A stretch of DNA of 61,806 nt from Acidimicrobiaceae bacterium (GTDB lineage Bacteria > Actinomycetota > Acidimicrobiia > Acidimicrobiales > RAAP-2). Within the stretch, counting starts at the first letter, position 1. Every line of letters starts with the position of its first letter. The position numbers and the translations under genes were made by a program. The notes below the pieces were generated by a model. That model was not told where the DNA came from. It searched no databases and saw only the letters and a list, made by a program, of their open reading frames with translations. Positions 26,028-35,020 of this stretch are shown here, piece after piece. The stretch spans positions 19,669 through 81,474 of the forward strand of contig PKYQ01000016.1 of NCBI GenBank assembly GCA_003133685.1, in the 5' to 3' direction.

Positions 26028-27559
26028 GCGACGTCATTGACACCAAACGCGCGAAGAAGCAGGCTCTCGGCCCCTACGGCCGCGTCGGCCAGACACTGGA
26101 CGAACTCGACGACCGCTTGGGCCTGGCGCGCGGCGGACGCACGTTCATGGACAAGATATTCCCGGACCACTGGTCGTTCATGCTCGGTGAGATTGCGCTC
26201 TATTCGTTCCTGATCCTGATGGTGACCGGTGTCTTCTTGACGCTGTATTTCATCCCGAGTTCGGCCATCGTGACCTATCACGGTAGCTACGCGCCGCTCG
26301 ATGGTCAGAAGATGACCCAGGCATTCGCCTCGACGGTCAATCTCTCCTTCGCCGTTCGCGGTGGTCTCTTGATGCGACAGATGCACCACTGGGCCTGTGA
26401 CATCTTCGTCGGTGCCATTGTCATCCACATGGCGCGCGTGTTCTTCACGGGAGCCTTCCGCAAGCCCCGCGAGCTGAACTGGATCGTCGGTTCGACGCTA
26501 TTGATCCTGGCGATCGTGAACGGTTTCCTCGGCTACTCGCTGCCCGACGACTTGGTCTCAGGGACCGGCATCCGCATCGCGTACTCGATCATCCTGTCGG
26601 TCCCGTTGGTCGGCACCTACCTGGCGTTCTTCATCTTCGGCGGCAACTTCCCGGGCACGGCGATCATTCCGCGCTTCTTCATCCTGCACTGCTTGATCGT
26701 GCCGCTCATCATCATCGGACTCGTGAGTGTGCACCTCTTCTTGCTCGTGCGTCAGAAGCACACGCAGTTCCCCGGCAACGGACGCACCGAGAAGAACGTC
26801 GTCGGTTCACCGATGTTCCCCGTCTTCATGGCCAAGACGACCGGTTTCTTGTTCATCGTCGGCGGCATCACGGCGCTGCTCGGCGCCTTCGCTCAGGTCA
26901 ACCCGATCTGGCAGTTCGGACCGTACGACGCGGCGAGGATCTCCTACGCCGTGCAACCCGATTGGTACATGGGATTCCTCGACGGCGCGCTTCGAATATG
27001 GCCGTCGTGGTCGTTCCATAGTTGGGGCTACACGATTCCCTTCGAGGTGCTAATTCCCGCCGTCGTGCTGCCGGGACTGATCTTCAACCTGGTCTTCGTC
27101 TGGCCGATGTTGGAGCGCAAGTTCACGAAGGACAACGAGATTCACCACCTGCTCGATCGTCCGAGCAACCGACCCAAGCGCACCGCCGCCGGCGTCACGA
27201 TGCTCAGTTTCTTGGGCATGCTCTTCATCGCCAGCTCCACCGACGTGCTCGCGAAGTTCTTTAACCTGTCGCTCAACACCGTGCTCGTCTCGATGCGTTA
27301 CTTGACGGTCATCGTGCCGATCTTGGCGTATCCGATCACGTATCGCATCTGCCACGAGATCCAAGCCCTGCACGGCGGCGGTCGACGAAAGACGCCGAAC
27401 GTCGTCACGCGCTCGTCCGAAGGTGAATACTCCGCGACGCCCTCGCCGCGCTACGTCGACGACGTCCCGAGCCACCTCGAAGCGACGCCGGTGCCGACGT
27501 ACATCCACGAAGATCCCGAAGAGTCGGGCGACGGTGGCGTGCGCGTCGTCGATCGGTGA
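26024..27559 (+). CDS. qcrB: Cytochrome b subunit of the bc complex
   Basis: 511-residue membrane subunit carrying haems bL and bH and both quinone sites. Seen: HWACDIFVGAIVIHMARVFFTGAFRKPRELNW-type region with bis-His ligands in helix B (about 125-145), the later pair near FILHCLIVPLIIIGLVSVHLFLLVRQKH (about 220-250), and a PDWYMGF variant of the PEWY Qo-site loop (QPDWYMGFLDGALR), normal for actinobacteria. A polar C-terminal tail of about 70 residues follows the last helix. Last gene of ctaE-qcrCAB. Confidence 0.96.
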   Translation: MSDVIDTKRAKKQALGPYGRVGQTLDELDDRLGLARGGRTFMDKIFPDHWSFMLGEIALYSFLILMVTGVFLTLYFIPSSAIVTYHGSYAPLDGQKMTQAFASTVNLSFAVRGGLLMRQMHHWACDIFVGAIVIHMARVFFTGAFRKPRELNWIVGSTLLILAIVNGFLGYSLPDDLVSGTGIRIAYSIILSVPLVGTYLAFFIFGGNFPGTAIIPRFFILHCLIVPLIIIGLVSVHLFLLVRQKHTQFPGNGRTEKNVVGSPMFPVFMAKTTGFLFIVGGITALLGAFAQVNPIWQFGPYDAARISYAVQPDWYMGFLDGALRIWPSWSFHSWGYTIPFEVLIPAVVLPGLIFNLVFVWPMLERKFTKDNEIHHLLDRPSNRPKRTAAGVTMLSFLGMLFIASSTDVLAKFFNLSLNTVLVSMRYLTVIVPILAYPITYRICHEIQALHGGGRRKTPNVVTRSSEGEYSATPSPRYVDDVPSHLEATPVPTYIHEDPEESGDGGVRVVDR

Positions 27560-27694
27560 TCGAGTCGCGAACCACGTTCTGACCTCGCTTCAGCACTCCC
27601 GTCGCGCGAGCGACAACGTGCACCAACGCGGTCCCCACATTTGCCACAATCGTTGAATTCGGTGGCGTTTGCGTAAGTCCTCGTCGCAAGGGAT

Positions 27695-28627
27695 ATGCGT
27701 AACATGGGCAACGTGGCGATTACGAGAGATCCCAATTGGCCTTCGGCCGCCACGCTGCTGAGGGAACGACCCGTAGAGGGTCGGCGCAATGTCGGCCTGA
27801 TCGGCATCTCGACCTACGCGACGTCGGTCACCGAACGCTCCTCGACGAGCACGCCTTCGGCCATTCGCGCCGCACTGGAGCGCTATTCCACCTGGTCGTT
27901 CAGCGAAGCGATCGATATCGCCGAAACCGTGGGACTCGTGGATTTCGGTGACGTCGACTCTCCCGACACCGAGGGCGGCGCCGCGCGCGTGGCGGCGGCG
28001 CTGTCGGGGTGGGCCCCGAGCATTGCGCTGCGTCTCATCCTCGGCGGCGACAACGCGGCGACCTGGCTCGCGCTTCGCGCCCTGAGCGGCGGCGACTATT
28101 CGAACTTCGGTCTGGTGACCCTCGACGCGCACCTCGATATGCGTGACGGCGTGTCGAACGGTTCACCGGTGCGCCAACTCCTCGAAGACGGGCTCGACGG
28201 TCATCACGTCGTCCAGGTCGGACTCGCGGACTTCTCGAACTCGCCGGCGTACGCGCGTCGCGCCCACGACGCGGGCGTCACGGTGATTTCACGCGACGTC
28301 TTGCACCACGAGCCGGTCGAGGAGGCCGCCCGTCGAGCTGTCGCGATCGCCGGGGCCGGGGGACGTCACGTCTACGTCGATATCGACATGGACGCCGCGG
28401 ACCTGATGGCGGTGCCGGCCTGTCCCGCGGCGGCACCCGGTGGGCTGAGCGCTGACGAGATGCGCCGATTCGTTCGGGCCATTTCCGTCCAGCACGGCGT
28501 GGTGGCGATCGATATCACCGAGATCGACGTAGAACGAGACAGCGCGGACCACCGAACGGTTCGTCTCGCCGCGCTGCTGGTGCTCGAGACGCTCGCGGGC
28601 GTGCGAAGGAGACTGCAATGGCCGTAG
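27695..28627 (+). CDS. hutG: Arginase-family hydrolase, probable formimidoylglutamase
   Basis: 310 residues; start uncertain among the ATGs at 27695 and 27704. The ureohydrolase fold is clear: LGGDNAATW at residues 116-124, TLDAHLDMRDG, and VYVDIDMDAADLMAVPACP. The Mn ligands Asp-His-Asp of DAHLD and Asp-x-Asp of DIDMDAAD are present, but the usual GGDH histidine is Asn (N120). First gene of hutGHUI and overlapping hutH by 10 bases, so it most likely hydrolyses N-formimino-L-glutamate to glutamate and formamide. Agmatinase-like activity is the alternative. Confidence 0.8.
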   Translation: MRNMGNVAITRDPNWPSAATLLRERPVEGRRNVGLIGISTYATSVTERSSTSTPSAIRAALERYSTWSFSEAIDIAETVGLVDFGDVDSPDTEGGAARVAAALSGWAPSIALRLILGGDNAATWLALRALSGGDYSNFGLVTLDAHLDMRDGVSNGSPVRQLLEDGLDGHHVVQVGLADFSNSPAYARRAHDAGVTVISRDVLHHEPVEEAARRAVAIAGAGGRHVYVDIDMDAADLMAVPACPAAAPGGLSADEMRRFVRAISVQHGVVAIDITEIDVERDSADHRTVRLAALLVLETLAGVRRRLQWP

Positions 28628-30147
28628 AAATCGGTGTCGGGCCGCTCACGCGCGCGCAGTTGGTGTCGGTCGCCCGAAGCTTCGAAACGGTCACGATCAG
28701 CGACGACGTCGTGGCCCGCTTGGAACGACAACGCAGAGCGATCGACGCGCTCGTCGAGAGCGGCACGCCGGTCTACGGACTCTCGACCGGCTTCGGTTCG
28801 CTCGCGACAACGTTCATCTCGCCCGAGGAGCGACGAGATCTTCAGCGCTCCTTAATCCGTTCGCACGCCGCGGGGGTCGGAGCCGAGGTCGAAACCGAGG
28901 TCGTGCGCGCGATGATGGTCTCGCGACTCACCAATCTGTGCAGCGGCGTCTCGGGCGTTCGCCCCTCGACCGCCGAGGCCTACGCCGCTCTCATAAATGC
29001 GGGCATCACGCCCATAGTGCACGAGTTCGGGTCGCTCGGTTGCTCGGGTGACCTCGCGCCGCTGGCGCACGTGGCGCTCGCGTTGATGGGTGAGGGTGAC
29101 GTGCGCGACCGCGGCGGCCAGCGCCTGGCTGCGGCCGAGGCCCTGCGCGCGAACGGCCTCACGCCGATCGTCCTCGCCGAAAAGGAAGGACTGGCGCTCA
29201 TCAACGGCACCGACGGGATGCTCGGACAACTGATCCTGGCGCTCGATGACGGAATGGCGCTGATGGAACTCGTGGACGTCGCGGCCGCGATGTCGATCCA
29301 GGCGTTGCGCGGGACCGACCAGGTCTTCCTCGCCGAGATCCACGCGCTGCGCCCTCACGCCGGACAGTTGGTGAGCGCGGCCAACCTCTTGGCCCTTCTG
29401 GCCGACTCGGTCATCGTCAGTTCGCACCTGGAGGACCCGACGCAGGTGCAAGACGCGTACTCGTTGCGCTGCGCGCCGCAGGTTCACGGCGCCGCGCGAG
29501 ATACGTTCGGCTTCGCCACGCACGTGGCCGACGTCGAACTGGCGTCGGGAATCGACAATCCGTCGGTACTGGCTGACGGAACGCTCGCGTCCAACGGGAA
29601 CTTCCACGGTGCGCCGGTCGGGTACGCGCTCGATTTCCTCGCGATCGCGGTCGCCGACGTCGCCTCGATGTCGGAGCGACGCACGGACCGCATGCTCGAC
29701 GTGTCGCGCAGTTTCGGACTCCCGCCGTTCCTCGCCGGACAGGCCGGGGTCGACTCGGGACTGATGATCGCGCAGTACGCGCAGGCGGCGTTGGTCTCGG
29801 AGATGAAACGACTGGCGACGCCGGCGAGCGTGGACTCGATTCCGTCCTCGGGCATGCAAGAGGACCACGTGTCAATGGGATGGCACGCCGCGCGAAAGCT
29901 CCGCAAGTCCTTGGAAGCCTTCGCCGACGTGATCGCCATCGAGTTGCTCACGGCCGCGCGCGCGCTCGCGATTCGAGAACCACTCACCGCGTCACCGTCG
30001 ACCGCCGCCGTGAGCCGTCGCGTCAACGCCGTTTCCGGCGGTCCGGGTCACGATCGATGGCTCTCTCCGGAGATCGCGGCGGTGGGCGAGCTCGTGCGCA
30101 GTGGCGAACTGTTGGACATCGCGCGTCGCCACGTGGCACTGTCGTAG
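28618..30147 (+). CDS. hutH: Histidine ammonia-lyase
   Basis: First enzyme of histidine degradation, forming urocanate and ammonia. 509 residues, usual length. The MIO prosthetic group forms from the tripeptide C142-S143-G144 in LGCSGDLAPLAHVAL; many homologues have Ala-Ser-Gly, but Cys at the first position also occurs in this family. YGLSTGFGSLA near residue 45 and the SSGMQEDHVSMGWHAARKL block near 415-430 are family signatures. AAGGAG lies 6 bases before the ATG, inside the end of hutG. Confidence 0.96.
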   Translation: MAVEIGVGPLTRAQLVSVARSFETVTISDDVVARLERQRRAIDALVESGTPVYGLSTGFGSLATTFISPEERRDLQRSLIRSHAAGVGAEVETEVVRAMMVSRLTNLCSGVSGVRPSTAEAYAALINAGITPIVHEFGSLGCSGDLAPLAHVALALMGEGDVRDRGGQRLAAAEALRANGLTPIVLAEKEGLALINGTDGMLGQLILALDDGMALMELVDVAAAMSIQALRGTDQVFLAEIHALRPHAGQLVSAANLLALLADSVIVSSHLEDPTQVQDAYSLRCAPQVHGAARDTFGFATHVADVELASGIDNPSVLADGTLASNGNFHGAPVGYALDFLAIAVADVASMSERRTDRMLDVSRSFGLPPFLAGQAGVDSGLMIAQYAQAALVSEMKRLATPASVDSIPSSGMQEDHVSMGWHAARKLRKSLEAFADVIAIELLTAARALAIREPLTASPSTAAVSRRVNAVSGGPGHDRWLSPEIAAVGELVRSGELLDIARRHVALS

Positions 30148-30165
30148 TGGTGAAGGGCGACTGAC

Positions 30166-31821
30166 ATGGAAGGCGCGCGACCAGTTCGAGCGGCCCGGGG
30201 CACGACGTTGTCGACGTTGGGCTGGCCCCAGGAGGGTGCGCTGCGCATGCTCCAGAACAACCTCGACCCCGAAGTCGCCGAACGACCGGACGACCTCGTC
30301 GTTTACGGCGGCACGGGCCGTGCGGCACGAGACTGGCGCAGTTTTGACGCGCTCGTGCGCACGTTGCAAACCCTCAAGGGCGACGAGACGATGCTGGTGC
30401 AATCGGGAAGGCCGGTCGGCGTCTTCTCGACGCACGAGTGGGCGCCGCGAGTACTCATCGCGAACTCGAATCTCGTCGGTGATTGGGCCACGTGGCCGGA
30501 GTTCCGTCGACTCGAAGCCCTGGGTCTCACGATGTACGGACAGATGACCGCCGGTTCGTGGATCTACATCGGCACGCAGGGGATCCTTCAGGGTACCTAC
30601 GAGACCTTCTCGGCGGTCGCCGATCGGCACTTCGGCGGCACGCTGCGCGGCACCCTGACCTTGACGGGCGGCTGCGGTGGGATGGGCGGCGCGCAACCCC
30701 TCGCCGTCACCATGAACGACGGGGTCTGTCTCTGCGTCGACGTCGACCCGTCACGGTTGCAACGACGAGTCGACCAGCGCTACCTCGACGAGTGGACGGC
30801 CGACCTCGACGAGGCGCTCGCGCGCGTCGAAGGGGCCAAGAGATCGAACGTCGCACGCAGCGTCGGACTCGTCGGCAACGCCGCGACGATGTTCGCCGAA
30901 CTCCTTCGCCGCGGCGTCGAAGTGGACATCGTGACCGACCAGACGTCGGCGCACGACCCACTCAGCTATCTGCCCGAGGGGATCGATCTCGCCGACTGGC
31001 GCGACTACGCCGAGAAGAAGCCCGAGGAGTTCACCGACCGCGCCCGTCAATCGATGGCGAAACAGGTCGAGGCGATGGTCGGCTTCCAGGACCGCGGCGC
31101 CGAGGTCTTCGACTACGGCAATTCGATCCGCGGCGAGGCCCAACTCGGCGGCTACGAGCGCGCGTTCTCGTTCCCCGGCTTCGTGCCCGAGTATCTGCGA
31201 CCGCTCTTTTGTGAAGGCAAGGGACCGTTTCGGTGGGCCGCGTTGTCGGGCGATCCCGAGGACATCGCGCGAACCGACCAGGCGGTCCTCGACCTCTTCC
31301 CGGAGAACGACGCCCTACGACGCTGGATCACGAAGGCTCAAAACCGCGTCGCCTTCCAGGGGCTGCCGGCGCGGATCTGCTGGCTCGGCTACGGCGAACG
31401 CGACAAGGCCGGGCTCGCGTTCAACGACCTCGTCGCGTCGGGCGAGGTGCGAGCGCCGATCGTCATTGGCCGTGATCACCTCGACAGTGGTTCGGTCGCG
31501 TCGCCCTATCGCGAGACCGAATCGATGCTCGATGGCTCCGACGCCATCGCCGACTGGCCGCTCCTCAACGCGATGCTCAACACGGCGTCGGGCGCGACGT
31601 GGGTATCGATTCATCACGGCGGCGGCGTCGGGATCGGTCGCTCGATTCACGCCGGACAGGTCTGCGTCGCCGATGGGACCGAACTCTCAGCTCAGAAGCT
31701 GGCCAAGGTCCTGACGAACGATCCCGGTACGGGCGTCATTCGCCACGTCGACGCCGGCTACGAGATCGCCGAGCAGACGGCCGAAGAGCGGGGCGTTCGC
31801 ATTCCGATGCGCGAGGGGTAA
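30166..31821 (+). CDS. hutU: Urocanate hydratase
   Basis: Second step of histidine degradation: urocanate to 4-imidazolone-5-propionate, with NAD+ as a tightly bound electrophile. 551 residues, normal length. Visible blocks are [32 protein letters not shown] at the N terminus, [16 protein letters not shown] (NAD-binding Gly-rich loop with the conserved Cys), and [22 protein letters not shown] near residues 485-505 near the active site. The stop overlaps the hutI start by one base. Confidence 0.97.
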   Translation: MEGARPVRAARGTTLSTLGWPQEGALRMLQNNLDPEVAERPDDLVVYGGTGRAARDWRSFDALVRTLQTLKGDETMLVQSGRPVGVFSTHEWAPRVLIANSNLVGDWATWPEFRRLEALGLTMYGQMTAGSWIYIGTQGILQGTYETFSAVADRHFGGTLRGTLTLTGGCGGMGGAQPLAVTMNDGVCLCVDVDPSRLQRRVDQRYLDEWTADLDEALARVEGAKRSNVARSVGLVGNAATMFAELLRRGVEVDIVTDQTSAHDPLSYLPEGIDLADWRDYAEKKPEEFTDRARQSMAKQVEAMVGFQDRGAEVFDYGNSIRGEAQLGGYERAFSFPGFVPEYLRPLFCEGKGPFRWAALSGDPEDIARTDQAVLDLFPENDALRRWITKAQNRVAFQGLPARICWLGYGERDKAGLAFNDLVASGEVRAPIVIGRDHLDSGSVASPYRETESMLDGSDAIADWPLLNAMLNTASGATWVSIHHGGGVGIGRSIHAGQVCVADGTELSAQKLAKVLTNDPGTGVIRHVDAGYEIAEQTAEERGVRIPMREG

Positions 31822-33035
31822 TGACGACACGGGTCATCAAGAACATCGGTGAGCTGACGACGAATGATCCGACCGTTGGCACCGGTGCCACGGGTCGACT
31901 CCACGACGCCGCGATGGTGATCGACGACGCGCACGTTCTCTGGGTGGGGCCCAACGCGCAGGCGCCGGCCGCGGACGAGATGATCGACGCGCAGGAGTCG
32001 GCGGTCATTCCCGGTTTCGTCGACTCACATACCCATCTGGTCTTCGCCGGCGAACGCTCCGGTGAGTTCGAAGCGCGCATGAGCGGCACCCCGTACGACG
32101 GAGGCGGAATTTCGAACACCGTCGCGTCGACGCGAGCGGCGTCGAGCGACGAACTTCGACGCTCGACCGAAAAACGTCTTCGGGAACTTCGCGGCGGGGG
32201 AGCCACGACGGTCGAGATCAAATCCGGCTACGCACTTAACGTCGAAGGCGAGTCGCGTTTGATCGATATCGCGAATGAGTTCAGTGATGAGGTGACGTTC
32301 CTGGGCGCCCACGTCGTGCCCGAGGAGTACGCGAGGGACCGTGAAGGCTACGTGGACCTCGTGCGAGGATCGATGCTGGCAACCTGTGCACCGAAGTCAA
32401 AGTGGGCTGACGTATTTTGCGACCAGGGCGCTTTCGACGTCGACGAGTCGCGCGCGATTCTGACGGCCGCGAAGTCAGCGGGGCTGCAACTGCGAGTACA
32501 CGGGAATCAGCTCGGAACCACCGGTGGCGTCGCCCTCGCGGTTGCAATGGACGCCGCGAGCGTGGATCACTGCACGTTCCTCAGTGACGACGACGTCGAC
32601 CAACTCTGTGCGTCCCAGACCGTCGCGACGCTCCTTCCGGGAGCGGATTTCTCGACGCGCGCGGACTACTCGTCGGCCCGACGGCTGCGCGACCGTGGTG
32701 CGATCGTCGCCCTGGCGACGGACTGCAACCCCGGCACGTCGTACGTGACGAGCATGCCCTTCGTGCTGGCGATCGCCGTGCGCGACATGCGCATGGATTT
32801 TGACGACGCGCTCTGGTCGGCGACGCGCGGGGGAGCGGCGGCGCTCCGTCGCGACGACGTGGGTCACCTGGGAGTGGGCGCACGCGCCGACGTCGTGATC
32901 CTCGACGCGCCGCGCGCCGTGCACCTCGCGTACCGACCGGGTACGTCGATCGTGCGGCGGGTGATCGTCGCCGAGGGGAATTGGTCGTCGGCGTCGTGGT
33001 CTTCTCGGGCTCACGGAACGATCGACGATGCCTGA
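31821..33035 (+). CDS. hutI: Imidazolonepropionase
   Basis: Third step of histidine degradation: imidazolonepropionate to N-formimino-L-glutamate. 404 residues from the ATG at 31821 (TAATG junction with hutU). Amidohydrolase fold: PGFVDSHTHLVFAGERSGEF (HxH metal ligands near residues 67-69), EIKSGYAL, LRVHGNQLG (third His), VDHCTFLSD (His) and ALATDCNPGTS (catalytic Asp near 297). All expected residues are present. Its end overlaps the GNAT gene by 8 bases. Confidence 0.96.
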   Translation: MTTRVIKNIGELTTNDPTVGTGATGRLHDAAMVIDDAHVLWVGPNAQAPAADEMIDAQESAVIPGFVDSHTHLVFAGERSGEFEARMSGTPYDGGGISNTVASTRAASSDELRRSTEKRLRELRGGGATTVEIKSGYALNVEGESRLIDIANEFSDEVTFLGAHVVPEEYARDREGYVDLVRGSMLATCAPKSKWADVFCDQGAFDVDESRAILTAAKSAGLQLRVHGNQLGTTGGVALAVAMDAASVDHCTFLSDDDVDQLCASQTVATLLPGADFSTRADYSSARRLRDRGAIVALATDCNPGTSYVTSMPFVLAIAVRDMRMDFDDALWSATRGGAAALRRDDVGHLGVGARADVVILDAPRAVHLAYRPGTSIVRRVIVAEGNWSSASWSSRAHGTIDDA

Positions 33036-33528
33036 ATCGTCAATCGCCGTTCGTCCAATCGCGCAGCATGATTGGGACCGCGTCTTCGAGATCTTTCGCG
33101 CCGTCGTCGCCGAAGGCGAGACGTACGCCTATCGTGAGAATCTCACGTCCGATGCGGCCCGTTCGTTATGGATCGAAGGACCTCCGGGAGAGACCGTCGT
33201 GGCCCTGCGCGACGGCGTCATCCAGGGTACCGCCAAGTTCGGACCCAATCGACCGGCCCGCGGTTCCCACGTATCGACGGCCAGCTTCATGGTCAGCGCC
33301 GAAGCGCGAGGTTCGGGCGTCGGGCGAGCGATGTGCGAGTACGTCATCGCGAGGGCGAGGGTACAGGGCTACGCCGCGATGCAGTTCAACGCGGTGGTTT
33401 CGACGAATATCCACGCCATCGAGCTGTATCGAAAACTAGGTTTCGTCACCATCGGCACGGTCCCCGAAGCGTTTGATCACGCGACCCTGGGACGTGTCGG
33501 TCTCGACATCATGTATCTGCCACTCTGA
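33028..33528 (+). CDS. GNAT-family N-acetyltransferase
   Basis: 166 residues starting MPESSIAVRPIAQHDWDRVFEIF. The acetyl-CoA motif A is in ASFMVSAEARGSGVGRAMCEYVI (about residues 88-112; R/Q-x-x-G-x-G/A as RGSGVG), and motif B in NIHAIELYRKLGFVTIGTVPEAF. Such proteins with an N-terminal SIRPI/xxDW start acetylate amino groups of amino acids or antimetabolites (Pat/MnaT-like). The overlap with hutI suggests co-transcription with the hut genes, but substrate is unknown. Confidence 0.85.
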   Translation: MPESSIAVRPIAQHDWDRVFEIFRAVVAEGETYAYRENLTSDAARSLWIEGPPGETVVALRDGVIQGTAKFGPNRPARGSHVSTASFMVSAEARGSGVGRAMCEYVIARARVQGYAAMQFNAVVSTNIHAIELYRKLGFVTIGTVPEAFDHATLGRVGLDIMYLPL

Positions 33529-33583
33529 CCGGTTCGCCGTGGCCCGGGCGCCATCGCGAGCACGGTCAAGAATCATCACCCCG

Positions 33584-33595
33584 TAAAGTGGATTT
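33584..33595 (+). promoter_or_regulatory. Candidate -10 box of a leaderless promoter for the AAA ATPase gene
   Basis: TAAAGT (33584-33589) ends 6 bases before the ATG at 33596, and no Shine-Dalgarno sequence precedes that ATG. The -35 region is poor (CACGGT at a 17-base spacing), so this is tentative. Confidence 0.3.
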
Positions 33596-35020
33596 ATGAG
33601 CACCCCCATTGCCCCTACGGACCTGCCGACCACGCTCGGAACACTGCGCGCGTCGAACTACCAACCCAAATCGGTTCGCGAGGAGATTCGCGCCAATCTA
33701 GAGCAGCGCCTGGCTGACGGTCTACCGCTCACTTCGGACGTCCTCGGATACGAAGACACCGTGTTGCCCCAACTCGAGACGGCGTTGTTGGCGGGGCACG
33801 ACATCATCTTGTTGGGTGAGCGAGGACAGGCCAAGACCCGGATGATTCGCTCGCTCGTCGAACTCCTGGACGAGTGGTTGCCGATCGTCGAGGGATCAGA
33901 GATCCGTGACGACCCGTTCGCTCCGATTTCGGCCTACGCCATTGAACTGGTTGCCCAGAAGGGCGAGGACACGCCGGTCGCGTGGATTCATCGTTCGCAG
34001 CGCTTCGCGGAGAAATTGGCGTCGCCCGATACCTCAATGGCCGACCTCATTGGCGAGGTTGACCCGATCAAGGTCGCCGGCGGGCTGTTCCTTGATGATC
34101 CGAAGGCCCTCTCGTACGGACTGGTGCCCAAGTCCAACCGTGGCATCTTTGCCATGAATGAACTGCCCGACCTCGCCGAGCGGATCCAGGTCGGACTGCT
34201 CAACGTGTTGGAGGAACGCGACGTACAGATCCGCGGCCACCTCGTGCGCCTGGACCTTGACGTCATGGTGGTCGCCACGGCGAACCCCGAGGACTACACC
34301 AACCGAGGTCGCCTTATCACGCCATTGAAGGACCGCTTCGGTTCACAGATCCGCACCCACTACCCGTACGAATTGACGACCGAGATCGCCATTATGCATC
34401 AAGAGGCCAGGTTGCCGATGGCCCCGGTTCCGATCACGGTTCCCTGGTTCATCGACGACATCGTCGCGCGCGTCAGTCACGTCGCGCGCAAGAGTCACGT
34501 AATCAGCCAGAGTTCGGGCGTGTCGGTTCGTCTGTCGATCGCGAACTACGAGATCGTCGTCGCGAACGCGCTGCGCCGGACGCTACGCACGAAAGACGGC
34601 TCCGTCGTGCCGCGCGTGAGTGACCTGAGCGCCATGGTGCAATCGACCCAGGGCAAGATCGAGTTCGACACGATGGACGACAGTGACTCGGACCAGGTCA
34701 TCGCGGCGCTGGTCTCCTTGGCGGTTCGTCAGTGCTTCGCTGAGCACGTGTTGCTCGAAGAGGGACCCGCCATCGTCGAGGCCTTCAACACCGAAGCGTT
34801 GGTGCACACCGGTGACGACCTGCCCGACCGCGATTACCTCGCGGTCCTGGCCGCGATGCCCTCGCTCGACGCGCCGGCGCGACGTATCGCGGGACCGAGC
34901 GCGAACGACGGCGAACTCGCCTCGGCGGTCGAATTCGTCCTCGAAGGTCTCTACCTCACCAAACGGCTGGCGAAAGACGCCTCGGGCGCGAGGGCGCTCT
35001 ATCGCTCGAGGAACCGTTAG
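33596..35020 (+). CDS. MoxR/Mg-chelatase-type AAA+ ATPase
   Basis: 474-residue AAA+ protein of the MoxR/BchI group. Walker A is LGERGQAKTR (about residue 77-86); the Walker B position reads GIFAMNELPDL, with Asn-Glu in place of Asp-Glu, usual in this subgroup; sensor 1 is VVATANPEDYTNRGRLITPLKDRFG with the arginine finger region following. Members work with a von Willebrand factor A partner as a chaperone-like pair, and the next gene, overlapping by one base, is exactly such a protein. Target unknown; metal-chelatase activity is unlikely without the large chelatase subunit. Confidence 0.88.
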   Translation: MSTPIAPTDLPTTLGTLRASNYQPKSVREEIRANLEQRLADGLPLTSDVLGYEDTVLPQLETALLAGHDIILLGERGQAKTRMIRSLVELLDEWLPIVEGSEIRDDPFAPISAYAIELVAQKGEDTPVAWIHRSQRFAEKLASPDTSMADLIGEVDPIKVAGGLFLDDPKALSYGLVPKSNRGIFAMNELPDLAERIQVGLLNVLEERDVQIRGHLVRLDLDVMVVATANPEDYTNRGRLITPLKDRFGSQIRTHYPYELTTEIAIMHQEARLPMAPVPITVPWFIDDIVARVSHVARKSHVISQSSGVSVRLSIANYEIVVANALRRTLRTKDGSVVPRVSDLSAMVQSTQGKIEFDTMDDSDSDQVIAALVSLAVRQCFAEHVLLEEGPAIVEAFNTEALVHTGDDLPDRDYLAVLAAMPSLDAPARRIAGPSANDGELASAVEFVLEGLYLTKRLAKDASGARALYRSRNR